A stretch of 64,000 nt of DNA, taken from contig JAXMAB010000005.1 of the NCBI GenBank assembly GCA_046350655.1, positions 620,001 to 684,000 of the forward strand, given 5' to 3'. The DNA is from JAEUHO01 sp046350655. GTDB lineage: Bacteria > Planctomycetota > PLA2 > JAEUHO01. This document shows positions 42,663 to 51,436 of the stretch, piece by piece (positions within the stretch are counted from its first letter, which is position 1; each line of letters opens with the position of its first letter). Made by a program: the position numbers and the translations under genes. The notes beneath the pieces are model-generated. The model did not search any database. It was not told the DNA's origin and saw nothing but the letters and a program-made list of their open reading frames with translations.

Positions 42663-43544
42663 TTAGGGCCGGACGGCCTGGACGGGCGGCGTGACGGAGT
42701 AGTCGTAGAAGCCCTTGCCGGACTTCCGGCCGTGCATGCCGGCCGCGACCATGCGGCGCAGGAGCGGCGGGGCCGCGTAGCGCACGTCCTTGAACTCGTG
42801 GTCCATGATGTCGGCGATGTAGAGCGTCGTGTCGAGACCGACGAAGTCGAGGAGGGTCAGCGGGCCCATGGGGTGGCCGCAGCCGAGCACCATGCCGTTG
42901 TCGATGTCGGCGGCCGACGCGACGCCCTTCTCGAACGCGCGGATCGCGTCGAGCAGGTAGGGCACCAGCAGCAGGTTGACGACGAAGCCCGGCGTGTCCT
43001 TCGCCGTGACGACCGTCTTGCCGACGCGCTTGCCGAACTCGCACGCGGCCTGGTAGGTCGAGTCCGAGGTCGAGATCGTGCGGACGACCTCGACGAGCTT
43101 CATCAGCGGCACGGGGTTGAAGAAGTGCAGCCCGACGAACCGGTCGGGGCGCTTCGTGCACGCGGCCATGTCGCCGATCGAGAGCGACGACGTGTTGCTC
43201 GAGAAGATCGTGTGGGCCGGGCAGACGCCGTCGAGGAACTTCCAGAGCTCCTGCTTCGCGCCCATGTTCTCGACGATCGCCTCGACGACGAGGTCGCACT
43301 TGGCGAGGTCGGCGAGGTTCGTCGTCCACGTGAAGCGGGAGAGGGTGGTCGCCATCTGGTCGGCGGTGGCCTTGCCCTTCTCGACGGCCTTCTTCAGGAA
43401 CGCCTCGATCTTGCCCTTGCCCTTCGCGAGCAGGGCGTCGTTGACCTCGCGCACGATGACCGCGCAGCCGGCCTCGGCCGCGATCTGCGCGATGCCCGAG
43501 CCCATGAGGCCGCAACCGACGACGCCGACCGTCTGGATCGCCAT
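42663..43544 (-). CDS. 3-hydroxybutyryl-CoA (3-hydroxyacyl-CoA) dehydrogenase
   Basis: The 293-residue NAD(P)-dependent enzyme has a Rossmann start (TVGVVGCGLMGSGIAQIAAEAG), VEAIVENMGAK, SSNTSSLSI, the catalytic His in GLHFFNPVPLMKLVEVV and C-terminal dimer domain motifs (DTPGFVVNLLLVPY, GCGHPMGPLTLLDFVGLD). It should oxidise 3-hydroxyacyl-CoA. It heads the block with enoyl-CoA hydratase and, beyond a terminator, thiolase, three consecutive beta-oxidation or ketogenic steps. GGGAG at about seven bases before ATG 43542-43544 supports the start. Confidence 0.95.
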   Translation of the reverse strand: MAIQTVGVVGCGLMGSGIAQIAAEAGCAVIVREVNDALLAKGKGKIEAFLKKAVEKGKATADQMATTLSRFTWTTNLADLAKCDLVVEAIVENMGAKQELWKFLDGVCPAHTIFSSNTSSLSIGDMAACTKRPDRFVGLHFFNPVPLMKLVEVVRTISTSDSTYQAACEFGKRVGKTVVTAKDTPGFVVNLLLVPYLLDAIRAFEKGVASAADIDNGMVLGCGHPMGPLTLLDFVGLDTTLYIADIMDHEFKDVRYAAPPLLRRMVAAGMHGRKSGKGFYDYSVTPPVQAVRP

Positions 43545-43876
43545 GGAAGACTCCCGTTCCGGGGCCCTCATGGCTCCGGGATGGGGAGTCTAGGGACGGT
43601 CACCGGGGGCCCGAAGCGAAGGGCCGACCGCCCGTGCCGCTCCCCCCATCCCGGTACGCAAGGCCCGGCCCCCCGGGCCGGCGGGGACGCGACTCGGGAG
43701 GCAGCCGTCGGACGGGCGGCGCCTCGTCGGGATCCGGCCCGCGGCCACGCCCACGAGACGGTTTCCGTACGAGCGACGTCGTCTGCCGCCGCGCTCCCGC
43801 GCCTCGCCGTCCCGCTTCCCGTCGGCTGACTCGACCGACATCAAGGTCCTCGGCTACGATCGAGGCCGAGTTCTCC
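43545..43876. other. Divergent gene-free region before the HigA-like gene
   Basis: This 332-nt gap separates the divergent dehydrogenase and HigA-like genes. HigB-type toxins normally lie just upstream of higA, but no frame here reads as one. A variant iterated motif, GGTACGCAAGGCCCGG, is at about 43653. A TACGAT at 43855-43860 could be a -10 box for the HigA-like gene, but no good -35 is spaced from it. Confidence 0.45.
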
Positions 43877-44164
43877 ATGCGACCGAAACGCCGCGTCCCG
43901 ACCCATCCAGGCGAGATCCTGCTGCAGGAGTTCCTGCGGCCGCTGGGGATCTCGCAGGCGCAGTTCGCCCGCCACCTCGGGATCCCGTTGCAGCGGGTCA
44001 ACGAGATCGTGCGCGGAAAGCGCGGGGTCACGCCCGAGAGCGCGTGGCTCCTGGCGCAGGCGCTCGGCACGACGCCGGAGTTCTGGGTCAACCTCCAAGG
44101 CCAGCACGACCTCGCCGCCCACCGACCGCATCGGAAGGTCGCGTCGCTGCGTCGAGCCGGCTGA
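43877..44164 (+). CDS. HigA family helix-turn-helix antitoxin-like protein (solitary)
   Basis: The 95-residue protein has the whole HigA pattern: PTHPGEILLQEFLRPLGISQAQFARHLGIPLQRVNEIVRGKRGVTPESAWLLAQALGTTPEFWVNLQGQHDL. HigA represses its own operon and neutralises HigB. No higB is seen on either side, so this may be an orphan regulator. ATG at 43877. Confidence 0.85.
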   Translation: MRPKRRVPTHPGEILLQEFLRPLGISQAQFARHLGIPLQRVNEIVRGKRGVTPESAWLLAQALGTTPEFWVNLQGQHDLAAHRPHRKVASLRRAG

Positions 44165-44292
44165 AGGCGACGGGGACTCCGGCGAGCCGTCAGGTTCCCG
44201 AGAGCTCGTCAGGCCGGGGAACGGCGACATCCTCGGTCGGCGCCGCTCCCGCCTCCGGACCGACACCCCGCCCCCGTCGGACCCAAAGCCCT

Positions 44293-44670
44293 CTACTTCT
44301 TCAGATCCGATACGAGGTCGCGGAGCTCGCGGATCGTCGCGTCGGGGATGCGCTTGCCCTGCTTGGCGAGGCGCTCCGTCAGCTTGATCGTGAACTCCTG
44401 CATCTGCTCGTGGGTCTCCGACGAGCCCCCGAGCAGGACGAAGTGCTCGCCCTTCGTGATGCGGGTGTGGCCGTCGGCGTTGTCGAGGCCGACGCCGATC
44501 AGGCCCTCGACCTTCGGCTCGCGGCCCTTGCGGCGGCGGGTCGGGACTGCGGGCGCGGCGGGCTCCATCGCGGCCTTCTTGGCGCGGGGCTTCTGGTGGC
44601 CCGCTTTCGGGGGGCCAGCCTTCGGGGAACCCGTGGGCTTCTTCTTCTTGTCGGGGTCGGGCTTGCTCAC
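44293..44670 (-). CDS. Small protein with a Lys/Pro-rich N terminus
   Basis: The 125-residue protein begins with about 48 residues of Lys, Pro and Ala (DPDKKKKPTGSPKAGPPK), then a compact predicted alpha/beta part (VEGLIGVGLDNADGHTRITKGEHFVLLGGSSETHEQMQEFTIKLTERL, ending IRELRDLVSDLKK). No family is recognised. The basic tail could bind nucleic acid. It starts with GTG 44668-44670. The stretch KGEHFVLLGGSSETHEQMQ is well-formed coding sequence, so it is probably real. Confidence 0.6.
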   Translation of the reverse strand: MSKPDPDKKKKPTGSPKAGPPKAGHQKPRAKKAAMEPAAPAVPTRRRKGREPKVEGLIGVGLDNADGHTRITKGEHFVLLGGSSETHEQMQEFTIKLTERLAKQGKRIPDATIRELRDLVSDLKK

Positions 44671-44779
44671 CGGGGAAGTCTACCCGACGGCCGCGGCGGA
44701 AGCGGCTGCCCCGGCGGCCGGTCCGGGCCGGGCCTCGCGTCCCGGGGGGATCGGGGGTTCGTCGCCGTACCTTCTCCCC

Positions 44780-45412
44780 ATGCGTCTCGTCTGCGTCAGC
44801 GACACCCATGAACAAGGACGGCGGGTCGCCGTGCCGGACGGGGACGTGCTGGTGCACGCGGGCGACCTCACGTACCGGGGCACTCTCGAGACCATCGAGC
44901 GGGAGGCCGACTGGCTCCGCAGCCTCCCCCACTCCCACAAGGTCGTCGTCGCCGGCAACCACGACGTCGCGTTCGAGCTGACGCCGGACGCGGCGCGCGC
45001 CCTCATGCACGGCCTCACCTATCTCCAGGACGAGGCCGCGAACCTCGGCGGGCTGCGGTTCTGGGGCTCGCCGTGGCAGCCCTGGTTCAACAGCTGGGCG
45101 TTCAACCTCGAGCGCGGGCCCGCGCTCCGCGCGAAGTGGGACCTCATCCCCGCGGGGCTCGACGTCCTCGTGACGCACGGGCCGCCGGCCGGCCACGGCG
45201 ACGTCGTGTTGCGCGGGCCGGCGGTCGGCTGCGAGGACCTGCTCGAGGCCGTGCGTCGCACCGGGCCTCGGGTCCACGTGTTCGGTCACATCCACGAGGG
45301 GTACGGGATCACGGAGGCCCACGGGACGCGGTTCGTGAACGCCTCGACGTGCGACGCGCGCTATCGGCCCGTGCAGCCGCCGATCGTGATCGACCTCGAG
45401 CCGCGGACGTAG
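44780..45412 (+). CDS. Metallophosphoesterase
   Basis: The 210-residue calcineurin-like phosphoesterase has all five metal motifs: VSDTHEQ, VHAGDLTYRG, VAGNHDVAF, VLVTHGPPAG and VFGHIHEGYG. The two-metal site should hydrolyse a phospho-ester; the substrate is unknown. It resembles the UPF0046/MPPED2-type branch (SPWQPWFNSWAFN). ATG at 44780, with only AT-poor sequence before it; the next gene begins 10 nt after its stop. Confidence 0.92.
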   Translation: MRLVCVSDTHEQGRRVAVPDGDVLVHAGDLTYRGTLETIEREADWLRSLPHSHKVVVAGNHDVAFELTPDAARALMHGLTYLQDEAANLGGLRFWGSPWQPWFNSWAFNLERGPALRAKWDLIPAGLDVLVTHGPPAGHGDVVLRGPAVGCEDLLEAVRRTGPRVHVFGHIHEGYGITEAHGTRFVNASTCDARYRPVQPPIVIDLEPRT

Positions 45413-45421
45413 AGTGAACGG

Positions 45422-45844
45422 ATGACCTCCGCCGACCCGAGGCCCGCTGCGCCGCAGGTGCCCGACGCGCCGTCGCAGGCGCCGCATGATCCGGACGTGC
45501 CGCGGTTCGGCGATGCGGTCGATCGTCCGTGGCGGTTGTGGGGCTGGCCGCTGGCGGTGGTCGCGTACGCGATCCCGATGGGCATCGCGCACACGGCATG
45601 GCTGGCGCCGCAGGCGATGCTCGCGCCGTTGTTCGGGCCGTGGGCGCGGGTGCTGCGGAGGCAGGACCCGTGGATCTGGAAGCCGGCGGTGACGCCGGTG
45701 ATCGTCGTGCTGACGGTGCTCGGGCCGGCGTTGTTCGCGTGGGCGTGGCGGAAGAAGGCGACCGGGCCTCGCGTTGCGTTCGGGCTCTGGTGGGCCGTGT
45801 GGGTCTTCCTGCTGCTCGGCGTGCTCGGCTACGAGGCGCAGTGA
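45422..45844 (+). CDS. Small membrane protein of unknown function
   Basis: The 140-residue protein has an Ala/Pro-rich cytoplasmic start (about 40 residues) and three hydrophobic segments (about 43-62, 86-107 and 118-136). No family is recognised. It follows the metallophosphoesterase by 10 nt and is probably co-transcribed with it. Its last 16 nt overlap the convergent GT39-type gene. Confidence 0.6.
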   Translation: MTSADPRPAAPQVPDAPSQAPHDPDVPRFGDAVDRPWRLWGWPLAVVAYAIPMGIAHTAWLAPQAMLAPLFGPWARVLRRQDPWIWKPAVTPVIVVLTVLGPALFAWAWRKKATGPRVAFGLWWAVWVFLLLGVLGYEAQ

Positions 45845-47364
45845 CGTGGCGGCGATAGGCGCAGCACGACCGCCAGGAAGACCGACGGCACGACGTGGGC
45901 GACGATTCGCTCGCACGACGTGTCGAGGTGCCACGCGAGCGGTTGCGGCGTGATCGCGTAGACGGTCGCGTAGGCCGCGAGCACGAGCGCGATGCAGAGC
46001 GTGACGGGGCGGTGGGCGACGAGGGGCGCGGTCCCGGTCGCGCCGTCGCGCGCGGGCCGGAGGAACGGCACGCGGCGCGCGAGCGGGCCGATCGACGCGG
46101 CCGCGAGCGCGAGCAGGGCCACGGGGAACGCGAGGCCCCAGGACTTGGTCGAGACGAGGGTCGCGGCCATCTCGCGGAGGAGGAGCGCCCAGCGAGCGGG
46201 GTCGGTGAGGCGCGCGAGCGTGGAAGGGCCCTGGCCCGCGACGAGGTCGTTCGCGGGGGCCCAGAGGGCGTGTTGCACCGCGTACGCGACGAGGAACGGC
46301 GCGGCGCCGACGACGAGCGCGAGGAGCGAACGCGCGCGGGAGAGCGTCGGGGAGCGGAGCACGACGACGGTGAGGGCGCCGGCGACGAACTGCGCGCAGC
46401 CTTCGTTCTTGGTCCAGAGGGCGAGGCCGAGGGCGAGGCCTGCGAGGCGGCGAGCCTCGCGGTCGCGGGAGGGGGATGCGGTTTCGGAGGCGAGGGCGAG
46501 CCAGCCGACGGCGGTGGCGAACATCGCGGCGACGGGGAGGTCGGCGGTCCAGGAGGGCGCGAGGCGGAGGAAGCGCGGCAGCGTGAGGACGGCGAGGGCG
46601 GCAATCGCGGCGGCGGGGGCGCGGCGGAGCGCGGCGACGGTGCCGCCGACGGCGGCGACGAGGGCGGCGTGGAAGAGGAGGCCGAGGGCGAGGCCGGTGT
46701 GGCGGGTGACGCCGGTGTGGGCTTCGATCCAGGCGACGGCGCCGGGGAGGAGGAGGGGGTAGTCGGGGTGCGTGTCGGGGAGGTGGTGGGTGAAGATCGC
46801 GGCGGGGTCGGCGGGCGCGGCGGCGAGGAGGCGGGCGCGGAACGTCCAGAAGCAGATGGCGTCCCAGTCGCCGTCCGGCAGCTTGCGTGCGCGCGCGACG
46901 ACGGCGACGAGCGCGGCGATCACGCCGACGGCGAGCGCGACGCGCGCGACGACGGTGGCGCGGCCCGCGCGCGCCGGCGCGGCGCGCGGCGTCCCCATCG
47001 GCGGCATCGCGGCGAGCGGGGGAAGGTCGGGGGCGGGAGACGCGAGGCCCGTGCGGGGGCGGAGGGGGCGCGCGCCGATCGCGAGCACGGCCAGCGACGC
47101 GACGACGACGACCGCCTCGAGCGCGCCGGCCGCCAGCGGCGTGCCCGTGACGCCCTTCGCGACGGCGAGCAGCGACGCGATGCCCGTCGTCGCGAGGGCA
47201 ACGGTGGCCGCGCGCAGCACGAGCGTCGCCCGATCGCGGGTCGTGGGCGCGAGCACTCGCACGAGCGCCAACGCGGCGAGGAGCGGCGCCGCGAGGCCGA
47301 GCACGGCGGCGAGCGGCGGCGCGGCGAGGGCGAGGGCGAGGAACGCGACGACGGGGCCGTTCAT
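45829..47364 (-). CDS. Polytopic membrane glycosyltransferase-like protein (GT39/PMT clan)
   Basis: The 511-residue protein has about ten to twelve hydrophobic segments. After an N-terminal helical region, PDGDWDAICFWTFRARLLA with HPDYPLLLPGAVAWIE fits the donor loop of PMT/ArnT-clan enzymes, though it is more divergent than the three at 7846-14936. APSWTADLPVAAMFA and LALWTKNEG also fit. The DNA encoding SRDREARRLAGLALG holds an inverted iterated-motif pair in frame. The ATG at 47362-47364 overlaps the upstream gene's stop (ATGA). Confidence 0.75.
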   Translation of the reverse strand: MNGPVVAFLALALAAPPLAAVLGLAAPLLAALALVRVLAPTTRDRATLVLRAATVALATTGIASLLAVAKGVTGTPLAAGALEAVVVVASLAVLAIGARPLRPRTGLASPAPDLPPLAAMPPMGTPRAAPARAGRATVVARVALAVGVIAALVAVVARARKLPDGDWDAICFWTFRARLLAAAPADPAAIFTHHLPDTHPDYPLLLPGAVAWIEAHTGVTRHTGLALGLLFHAALVAAVGGTVAALRRAPAAAIAALAVLTLPRFLRLAPSWTADLPVAAMFATAVGWLALASETASPSRDREARRLAGLALGLALWTKNEGCAQFVAGALTVVVLRSPTLSRARSLLALVVGAAPFLVAYAVQHALWAPANDLVAGQGPSTLARLTDPARWALLLREMAATLVSTKSWGLAFPVALLALAAASIGPLARRVPFLRPARDGATGTAPLVAHRPVTLCIALVLAAYATVYAITPQPLAWHLDTSCERIVAHVVPSVFLAVVLRLSPPRHCAS

Positions 47365-47897
47365 CGGGGGAGGCGTCGCAGGACGAGGTAGCCCTCGTCG
47401 AGGCGTCGTTCGATGGCGAGGCCGCGGGCGGCGGCGCGGGCCTCGACGGTGGCGGGGTCGTCGATCCAGCTGACGAGCGTGGGCTCGGCCGCGTCCTCGC
47501 GACCGTCCCGATCGCCGCGCGTGTCGGGCATACGCTCCTCGGGTCGGGACGTGCGGGCAGGTCGCCCGAGATCCGCCATCACCCGGGGCGCGAGCGCGAG
47601 CCGCAGGTCGATGCGGGCCCGTCCCTGGAAGTCGACGTCGCCACCGAGGTCCACGAACGCCAGCTCGCCGGTCGCGGGCAGTTGCCGCACGACGCCCGCG
47701 AGCCGCTCGACGGCGGCGGTCTCCGGGGCTCGTCCCTTCGACCCGACGTCTCGCCACGCGGCGCGGACGGCGAGGACGGCGAGCGCGATCGCGAGGACCG
47801 CGACGGCGGCCGAGGAGCGGGGGCGGGTCGTGGGAGGCGGAGGGGGCACCCTGCGGAGGGTAGCGGAAGAGGTCGCGAGACCGATGCTGCGACCCAC
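47361..47897 (-). CDS. Membrane-anchored protein of unknown function
   Basis: The 178-residue protein has a Pro-rich N terminus and one hydrophobic segment (SSAAVAVLAIALAVLAVRAAW, about 29-49), followed by a probable extracytoplasmic domain. LPATGELAFVDLGGDVDFQGRARIDLRLALAPRVM resembles regions in polytopic glycosyltransferase partner proteins. The GTG start at 47895-47897 directly follows the stop of the GNAT gene, and its stop overlaps the start of the glycosyltransferase-like gene, so the three form one operon. Confidence 0.6.
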   Translation of the reverse strand: MGRSIGLATSSATLRRVPPPPPTTRPRSSAAVAVLAIALAVLAVRAAWRDVGSKGRAPETAAVERLAGVVRQLPATGELAFVDLGGDVDFQGRARIDLRLALAPRVMADLGRPARTSRPEERMPDTRGDRDGREDAAEPTLVSWIDDPATVEARAAARGLAIERRLDEGYLVLRRLPR

Positions 47898-48407
47898 CTA
47901 TCCCAGCACGCAGCCCACCTCGTCCAAGTGACCGCCACGGGTGCCCGCGGGCATCTGCTCGATCGAGCGGCGGCGAAACCCACAGCGATCGAGCACGCGC
48001 AGGGCGCCGAGGTTGTCGGCGGCGGCGCGCGCGTGGAGAGGGCGGGTGGGGTCCAGGAGAAGGAACGCGCGGAGGGAGGCGGTTGCGATCCCACGCCCCC
48101 ACGAGGCGCGTGCGAACCAGCCGCCGACGTCGCGCCGGCCGCGGCGCGGGAAGGAGATCAGGTGCCCAACGACGACTCCCTCGTGCACGACCGTCCGCGC
48201 CAGCGTGTCGGCCGAAGAGAGCAGTCGCAACCAGCGTGCGCGATAGGCCTCGAGATCCGCCGGAGGTGGCGGCGCGAACGCCGCGACCCGGAGCGCCTCG
48301 GGGTCGCTCGCGTGCGCGAAGAAGATCGGCACGTCGGAAGGCTCCACCGTCCGGAGGAGCACGTCCTCGGCGGAGACCTTCGCCGTCGGCGTCGTCCGTT
48401 CCGTCAT
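47898..48407 (-). CDS. GNAT family N-acetyltransferase (RimJ/RimL-like)
   Basis: The 169-residue protein has VLLRTVEPSDVPIFFAHASDPEA, GHLISFPRRGRRDVGGWFARASWGRGIATASLRAFL (acetyl-CoA loop) and ADNLGALRVLDRCGFRRRSIEQM, which together mark a RimJ/RimL-type acetyltransferase of protein N termini or small amines. ATG 48405-48407 was chosen; the frame is open further upstream but runs into the polA remnant. It starts an operon with the anchored protein and the GT39-like gene. Confidence 0.85.
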   Translation of the reverse strand: MTERTTPTAKVSAEDVLLRTVEPSDVPIFFAHASDPEALRVAAFAPPPPADLEAYRARWLRLLSSADTLARTVVHEGVVVGHLISFPRRGRRDVGGWFARASWGRGIATASLRAFLLLDPTRPLHARAAADNLGALRVLDRCGFRRRSIEQMPAGTRGGHLDEVGCVLG

Positions 48408-49088
48408 GATCGCGATCCGCCGGGCCGACCGACCCGTCGGTCGGGAGAGCGGCGCCCGATCCCTGCCCGGCGGATGCGCGCGGTGAGGCGCGGCGTGGGT
48501 CGCAGACGGCCGTCGAGGGCCATGATCCGGCGAGAAGCGAACACGGAGACAGTCTATCGACGTCGACCGGGCCTCGCGTACCCAGGAACACGACCGTGAC
48601 TCGGAAGACTCGAGGCGAGGGACGAGAAGGAGCCGAGGAGCCGAAGGGGATCGACGCGGAACCGGTCGGTGCGCCTCGGCCAAGTCGGGGCTGACGCGCA
48701 CGCCCCCCACGATCGGAGCCGTGACCTCGAGCGCGGAGGAGACCTCGTGCGTCACGGACGTGCCAACGCGATTTCGACCCCCAGGTGGAGACTGGGCATC
48801 GAGTCGCTGCGAGCCGCCCCAGGATCGCGGCCTCTGAGGTCCTCGCCCTCGAGGCGGCAACCGTGGCGGCCGGGGAGGTGCCGTCGAACGCGCGCGGGTC
48901 CCAGGCCCGCGTTCGCCGACTGCCCCGCTCCGGGGGAACAGGCAGCCGCGCCCGCGGTCGCCTTCGACGCCCCGAGCGATTGGCGGTCGAGGATCTCCGA
49001 GTGCGTGCCAATCCGGGGATTCCGACCCGGCGATGCTCTGGGCGGAGACCTCGCGTGGGCGCACAACGGAGGAAGCCAGGTGGGAGCC
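48408..49088. other. Gene-free region holding a polA 3'-end remnant
   Basis: These 681 nt between the divergent GNAT gene and the MFS gene contain no supported gene. A degenerate copy of the polA 3' end lies at 48668-48745, and an exact iterated 10-mer at 48568. The rest looks like decayed sequence. Confidence 0.65.
48668..48745 (-). pseudogene. Remnant of the polA 3' end
   Basis: The plus-strand sequence GTGCGCCTCGGCCAAGTCGG... is parallel to polA's own end at 51440 (GTGCGCTTCGGCCCAGTTGG...) over roughly 78 nt with many identities. Translated on the minus strand it reads EVSSALEVTAPIVGGVRVSP followed by DLAEAH, against EMSSALEVTVPIVVDVGVGP and NWAEAH in the intact gene. Only the last ~26 codons are present and the normal stop is lost, so it is a dead duplicate 2.7 kb from the intact polA end. 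Confidence 0.85.
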
Positions 49089-50426
49089 ATGGAGTCCGTC
49101 GGCCAGTCGACGATGCAGCGAGAGATCGGGCGCCGGAAGAGCGCATTCCTCGCGATCTCTGCGGTGTTCGGGTTGTCGTACGGCTGTTACATGTACTACG
49201 CGTTCATCTACCTGAACCGCGTCTGCGGCCTCGTCAAGGCCTCGAATCCGACGAGCGACCTCCTCATCGTCCTGCTCGCGACGATGCTCTTCGAGGCGTT
49301 CGCCGAACCGACGACCGGCGACTACGCAGATCTGCGGGGGCGGCGGCGCGCGCAGATCCTCGCGTTCTCGCTGCTGGCCCTCGGCTTCGTCATCTACGCG
49401 ACGCTCGCACCCGTAGCGGTCCTGATCGGGACGCCCATCACGGTCGTCGCCGGCGCCATCGTGGCGGAGTTCGTGATCGCGCTCGCGCTCGCATTCCAGA
49501 GCGGGGCGCTCGAGGCCTGGATCTCGGACGCCATCGGGGCCCTGGACCCGGCTCACCGGACGCCGGCCGCGCTCACCGCGCTGTACGGACGCGGGTCCCA
49601 GGTGTTCTCCATCGGGACCGTTCTCGGCGGGTCGACCGCGATCGCGATCGGCAACGCGGCGCCGGAGTTGTCCTATCTCCCCTGGGCGATCGCAGCCGCG
49701 CTCTCCCTGTTCACGATGCTCCTCTGCGCGGCGTCGATGAACGAGGACGACCGGCCGGGTACGACCGCGAGCGAGGAGCCGATCCGAGCGTTCTCCACGG
49801 CACAGCGTGTGATGGACGTGCTCCAGGGCCCGGAGACGCGATTCGCGCTCCTGGTCTCGTCCATCGCCTACTGCGCGGCGATCGTCTACGCGTTCTTCGG
49901 TCCGGTGTTGCTGAGCGCGATCGTGGCCGACCGGTGGATGTGGGCGTATCCGTGGCTGATGCTCATCGCCCGGATCGTCGGACCCGAGCTCAGCCGATCC
50001 GCCACCCGACGGTGGTCCACCCGTCGAGTGGGCTTCGTCGCGGCGGCGGTCGTGGCAGCCTCCTGCGTCGTCCTCGGCCTCGGAGGTACCGTCGCACCGG
50101 GCTGCTGGCTGGTCGCAGCCGGCTTCGTCCTCACGACGGCGAACAGCGCGGGCCGCCCGGCGCAACTGGCGAGCATCGACGCGTCGGTGCCTTCCACGTC
50201 GAAGCGAGCGCTTCTGCTCAGCCTGTCGACCCCGCTTGGGTCGCTCCTCGCCGGCACCGTCGCGGGCGGGGTGGCCCTCGCGTTCGCCGTGACGGGAAAC
50301 GACTGGCCCATCGCCGTGATGTTCCTCATCGTCGGCGGAACATGCTCCGGTGCGCTCGCGATCGGCCGATGGTTGACGTCGCCGCGGCCCCAGAGGCCCG
50401 TCGACAGTGCGGACGTCCGCTCATGA
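49089..50426 (+). CDS. MFS transporter
   Basis: The 445-residue protein has about twelve hydrophobic segments. The loop after helix 2-3, FAEPTTGDYADLRGRRRAQILAF, matches the MFS D-x-x-G-R-R-x motif. It is a single-component transporter of unknown substrate, perhaps a drug exporter. Base composition is lower in G+C than its neighbours and codon choice is less extreme (TCG TAC GGC TGT TAC ATG TAC), which suggests transfer. GGGAG before ATG 49089 fits a ribosome site. It lies between the polA remnant and the intact polA end, and overlaps the next gene by ATGA. Confidence 0.85.
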   Translation: MESVGQSTMQREIGRRKSAFLAISAVFGLSYGCYMYYAFIYLNRVCGLVKASNPTSDLLIVLLATMLFEAFAEPTTGDYADLRGRRRAQILAFSLLALGFVIYATLAPVAVLIGTPITVVAGAIVAEFVIALALAFQSGALEAWISDAIGALDPAHRTPAALTALYGRGSQVFSIGTVLGGSTAIAIGNAAPELSYLPWAIAAALSLFTMLLCAASMNEDDRPGTTASEEPIRAFSTAQRVMDVLQGPETRFALLVSSIAYCAAIVYAFFGPVLLSAIVADRWMWAYPWLMLIARIVGPELSRSATRRWSTRRVGFVAAAVVAASCVVLGLGGTVAPGCWLVAAGFVLTTANSAGRPAQLASIDASVPSTSKRALLLSLSTPLGSLLAGTVAGGVALAFAVTGNDWPIAVMFLIVGGTCSGALAIGRWLTSPRPQRPVDSADVRS

Positions 50427-50752
50427 AGGTCGAAGTCACCGCCCAGTGGGTTTGCGTGTTCGCCGCGATCGCGTTCTTCTCGATCGCCGTGATCGCCGCG
50501 TTCAGCATCGTCACCGGAATCGGCGGCGTCCCGATGATCCCGCCGGCGTGGGCGTTCGCGGCGGCGGTGTTCCTCGTGTACCTCGGGGGCCTGCTCGTCT
50601 TCATCTCGCCGACGATCCCCAAGCTCGTCTCGGCTCCGCTGGACGACCGGATTCGCGTCCTCGAGACATGGCAGCGCAGCACGTTCACGATGCCCTTCCG
50701 CCTGTTCCTCCGGGTGCTCCTGCACTTTTATCGGCGTCCCCCGGCCGCGTGA
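50423..50752 (+). CDS. Small two-helix membrane protein
   Basis: The 109-residue protein has two hydrophobic segments (about 8-32 and 41-64) followed by a basic C-terminal half. No family is recognised. The ATG overlaps the MFS stop, so it is probably translationally coupled and may assist or be a companion of the transporter. Confidence 0.6.
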   Translation: MKVEVTAQWVCVFAAIAFFSIAVIAAFSIVTGIGGVPMIPPAWAFAAAVFLVYLGGLLVFISPTIPKLVSAPLDDRIRVLETWQRSTFTMPFRLFLRVLLHFYRRPPAA

Positions 50753-51436
50753 TGGACGGCGACCCCCAACCGCCGACGCGACGACCTGGCATGCCCCGGC
50801 CTCCCACGAAGACGTCGATGGACCCGCGTCCGGTCGTCCGCGGAACTCCCGTCGCCCGGCGGATGGCGCGAGTGGGGCACCGCACTCCCGACGATCGGGC
50901 GTGAGTGGGCCGGGTGGAGCCATGGGTGGCTCCGCGGGATCTCGGGCGACGTGGTGTTTCGTCGGTCGAGTCCGAGGTCGGCCTGCAGCGTCCGACGCCC
51001 CGCGGGGGTGACGCGGACCCCGTGGACGGTGACGCGGCCGGTCACTCCCGGGTCCACGCCACCCGCGTCCGAAAGGTAGACCGGGCGCCCTCCCGACGGC
51101 AGCGAACGCCCCGACGGCCGATGCATCGCGGATCCTCGAGCAGCAGGCGCCGAGGATCGGGTCGGGGTCCCGCGTGTTCGCGCGCGAGGGAACGGCGAAC
51201 GTCCCGGAGCGCCGTTCCGTCCGAGGACTCCGTGTCGACGCGACCGAGCTCCTGCCGGACCCGCGGGCGTCCGCTCGAGCCCTGACGGCACGATTCGGAC
51301 CGCGGCGGCCGGAGGCGCTGACAACCCGGGACGGGCCCCCGTCAGCGACTTTCGTCGATCTACCCCGGGCGCCTGCGTCCGGGCCTCGCGGTCACGCCAC
51401 GCCGACAGGACCCTCGACAGAACTCGGCGACTGGGG
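50753..51436. other. Gene-free region between the MFS operon and polA 3' end
   Basis: No gene is supported in these 684 nt. Open frames here (for example a 198-codon minus-strand frame) are Arg/Pro-rich with no family pattern. An exact iterated 10-mer is at 51380. No palindrome of the REP families is seen. Confidence 0.6.

Noticed and set aside
43590..43876. A HigB toxin gene upstream of the HigA-like gene
   Set aside because: Frames here are Arg/Pro-rich and lack the HigB pattern; the region also needs to serve as the divergent promoter.
50728..51324. A 198-codon minus-strand frame in the gap before polA
   Set aside because: It has no ribosome site, no family pattern and strong Arg/Pro/Gly bias typical of shadows in this DNA.
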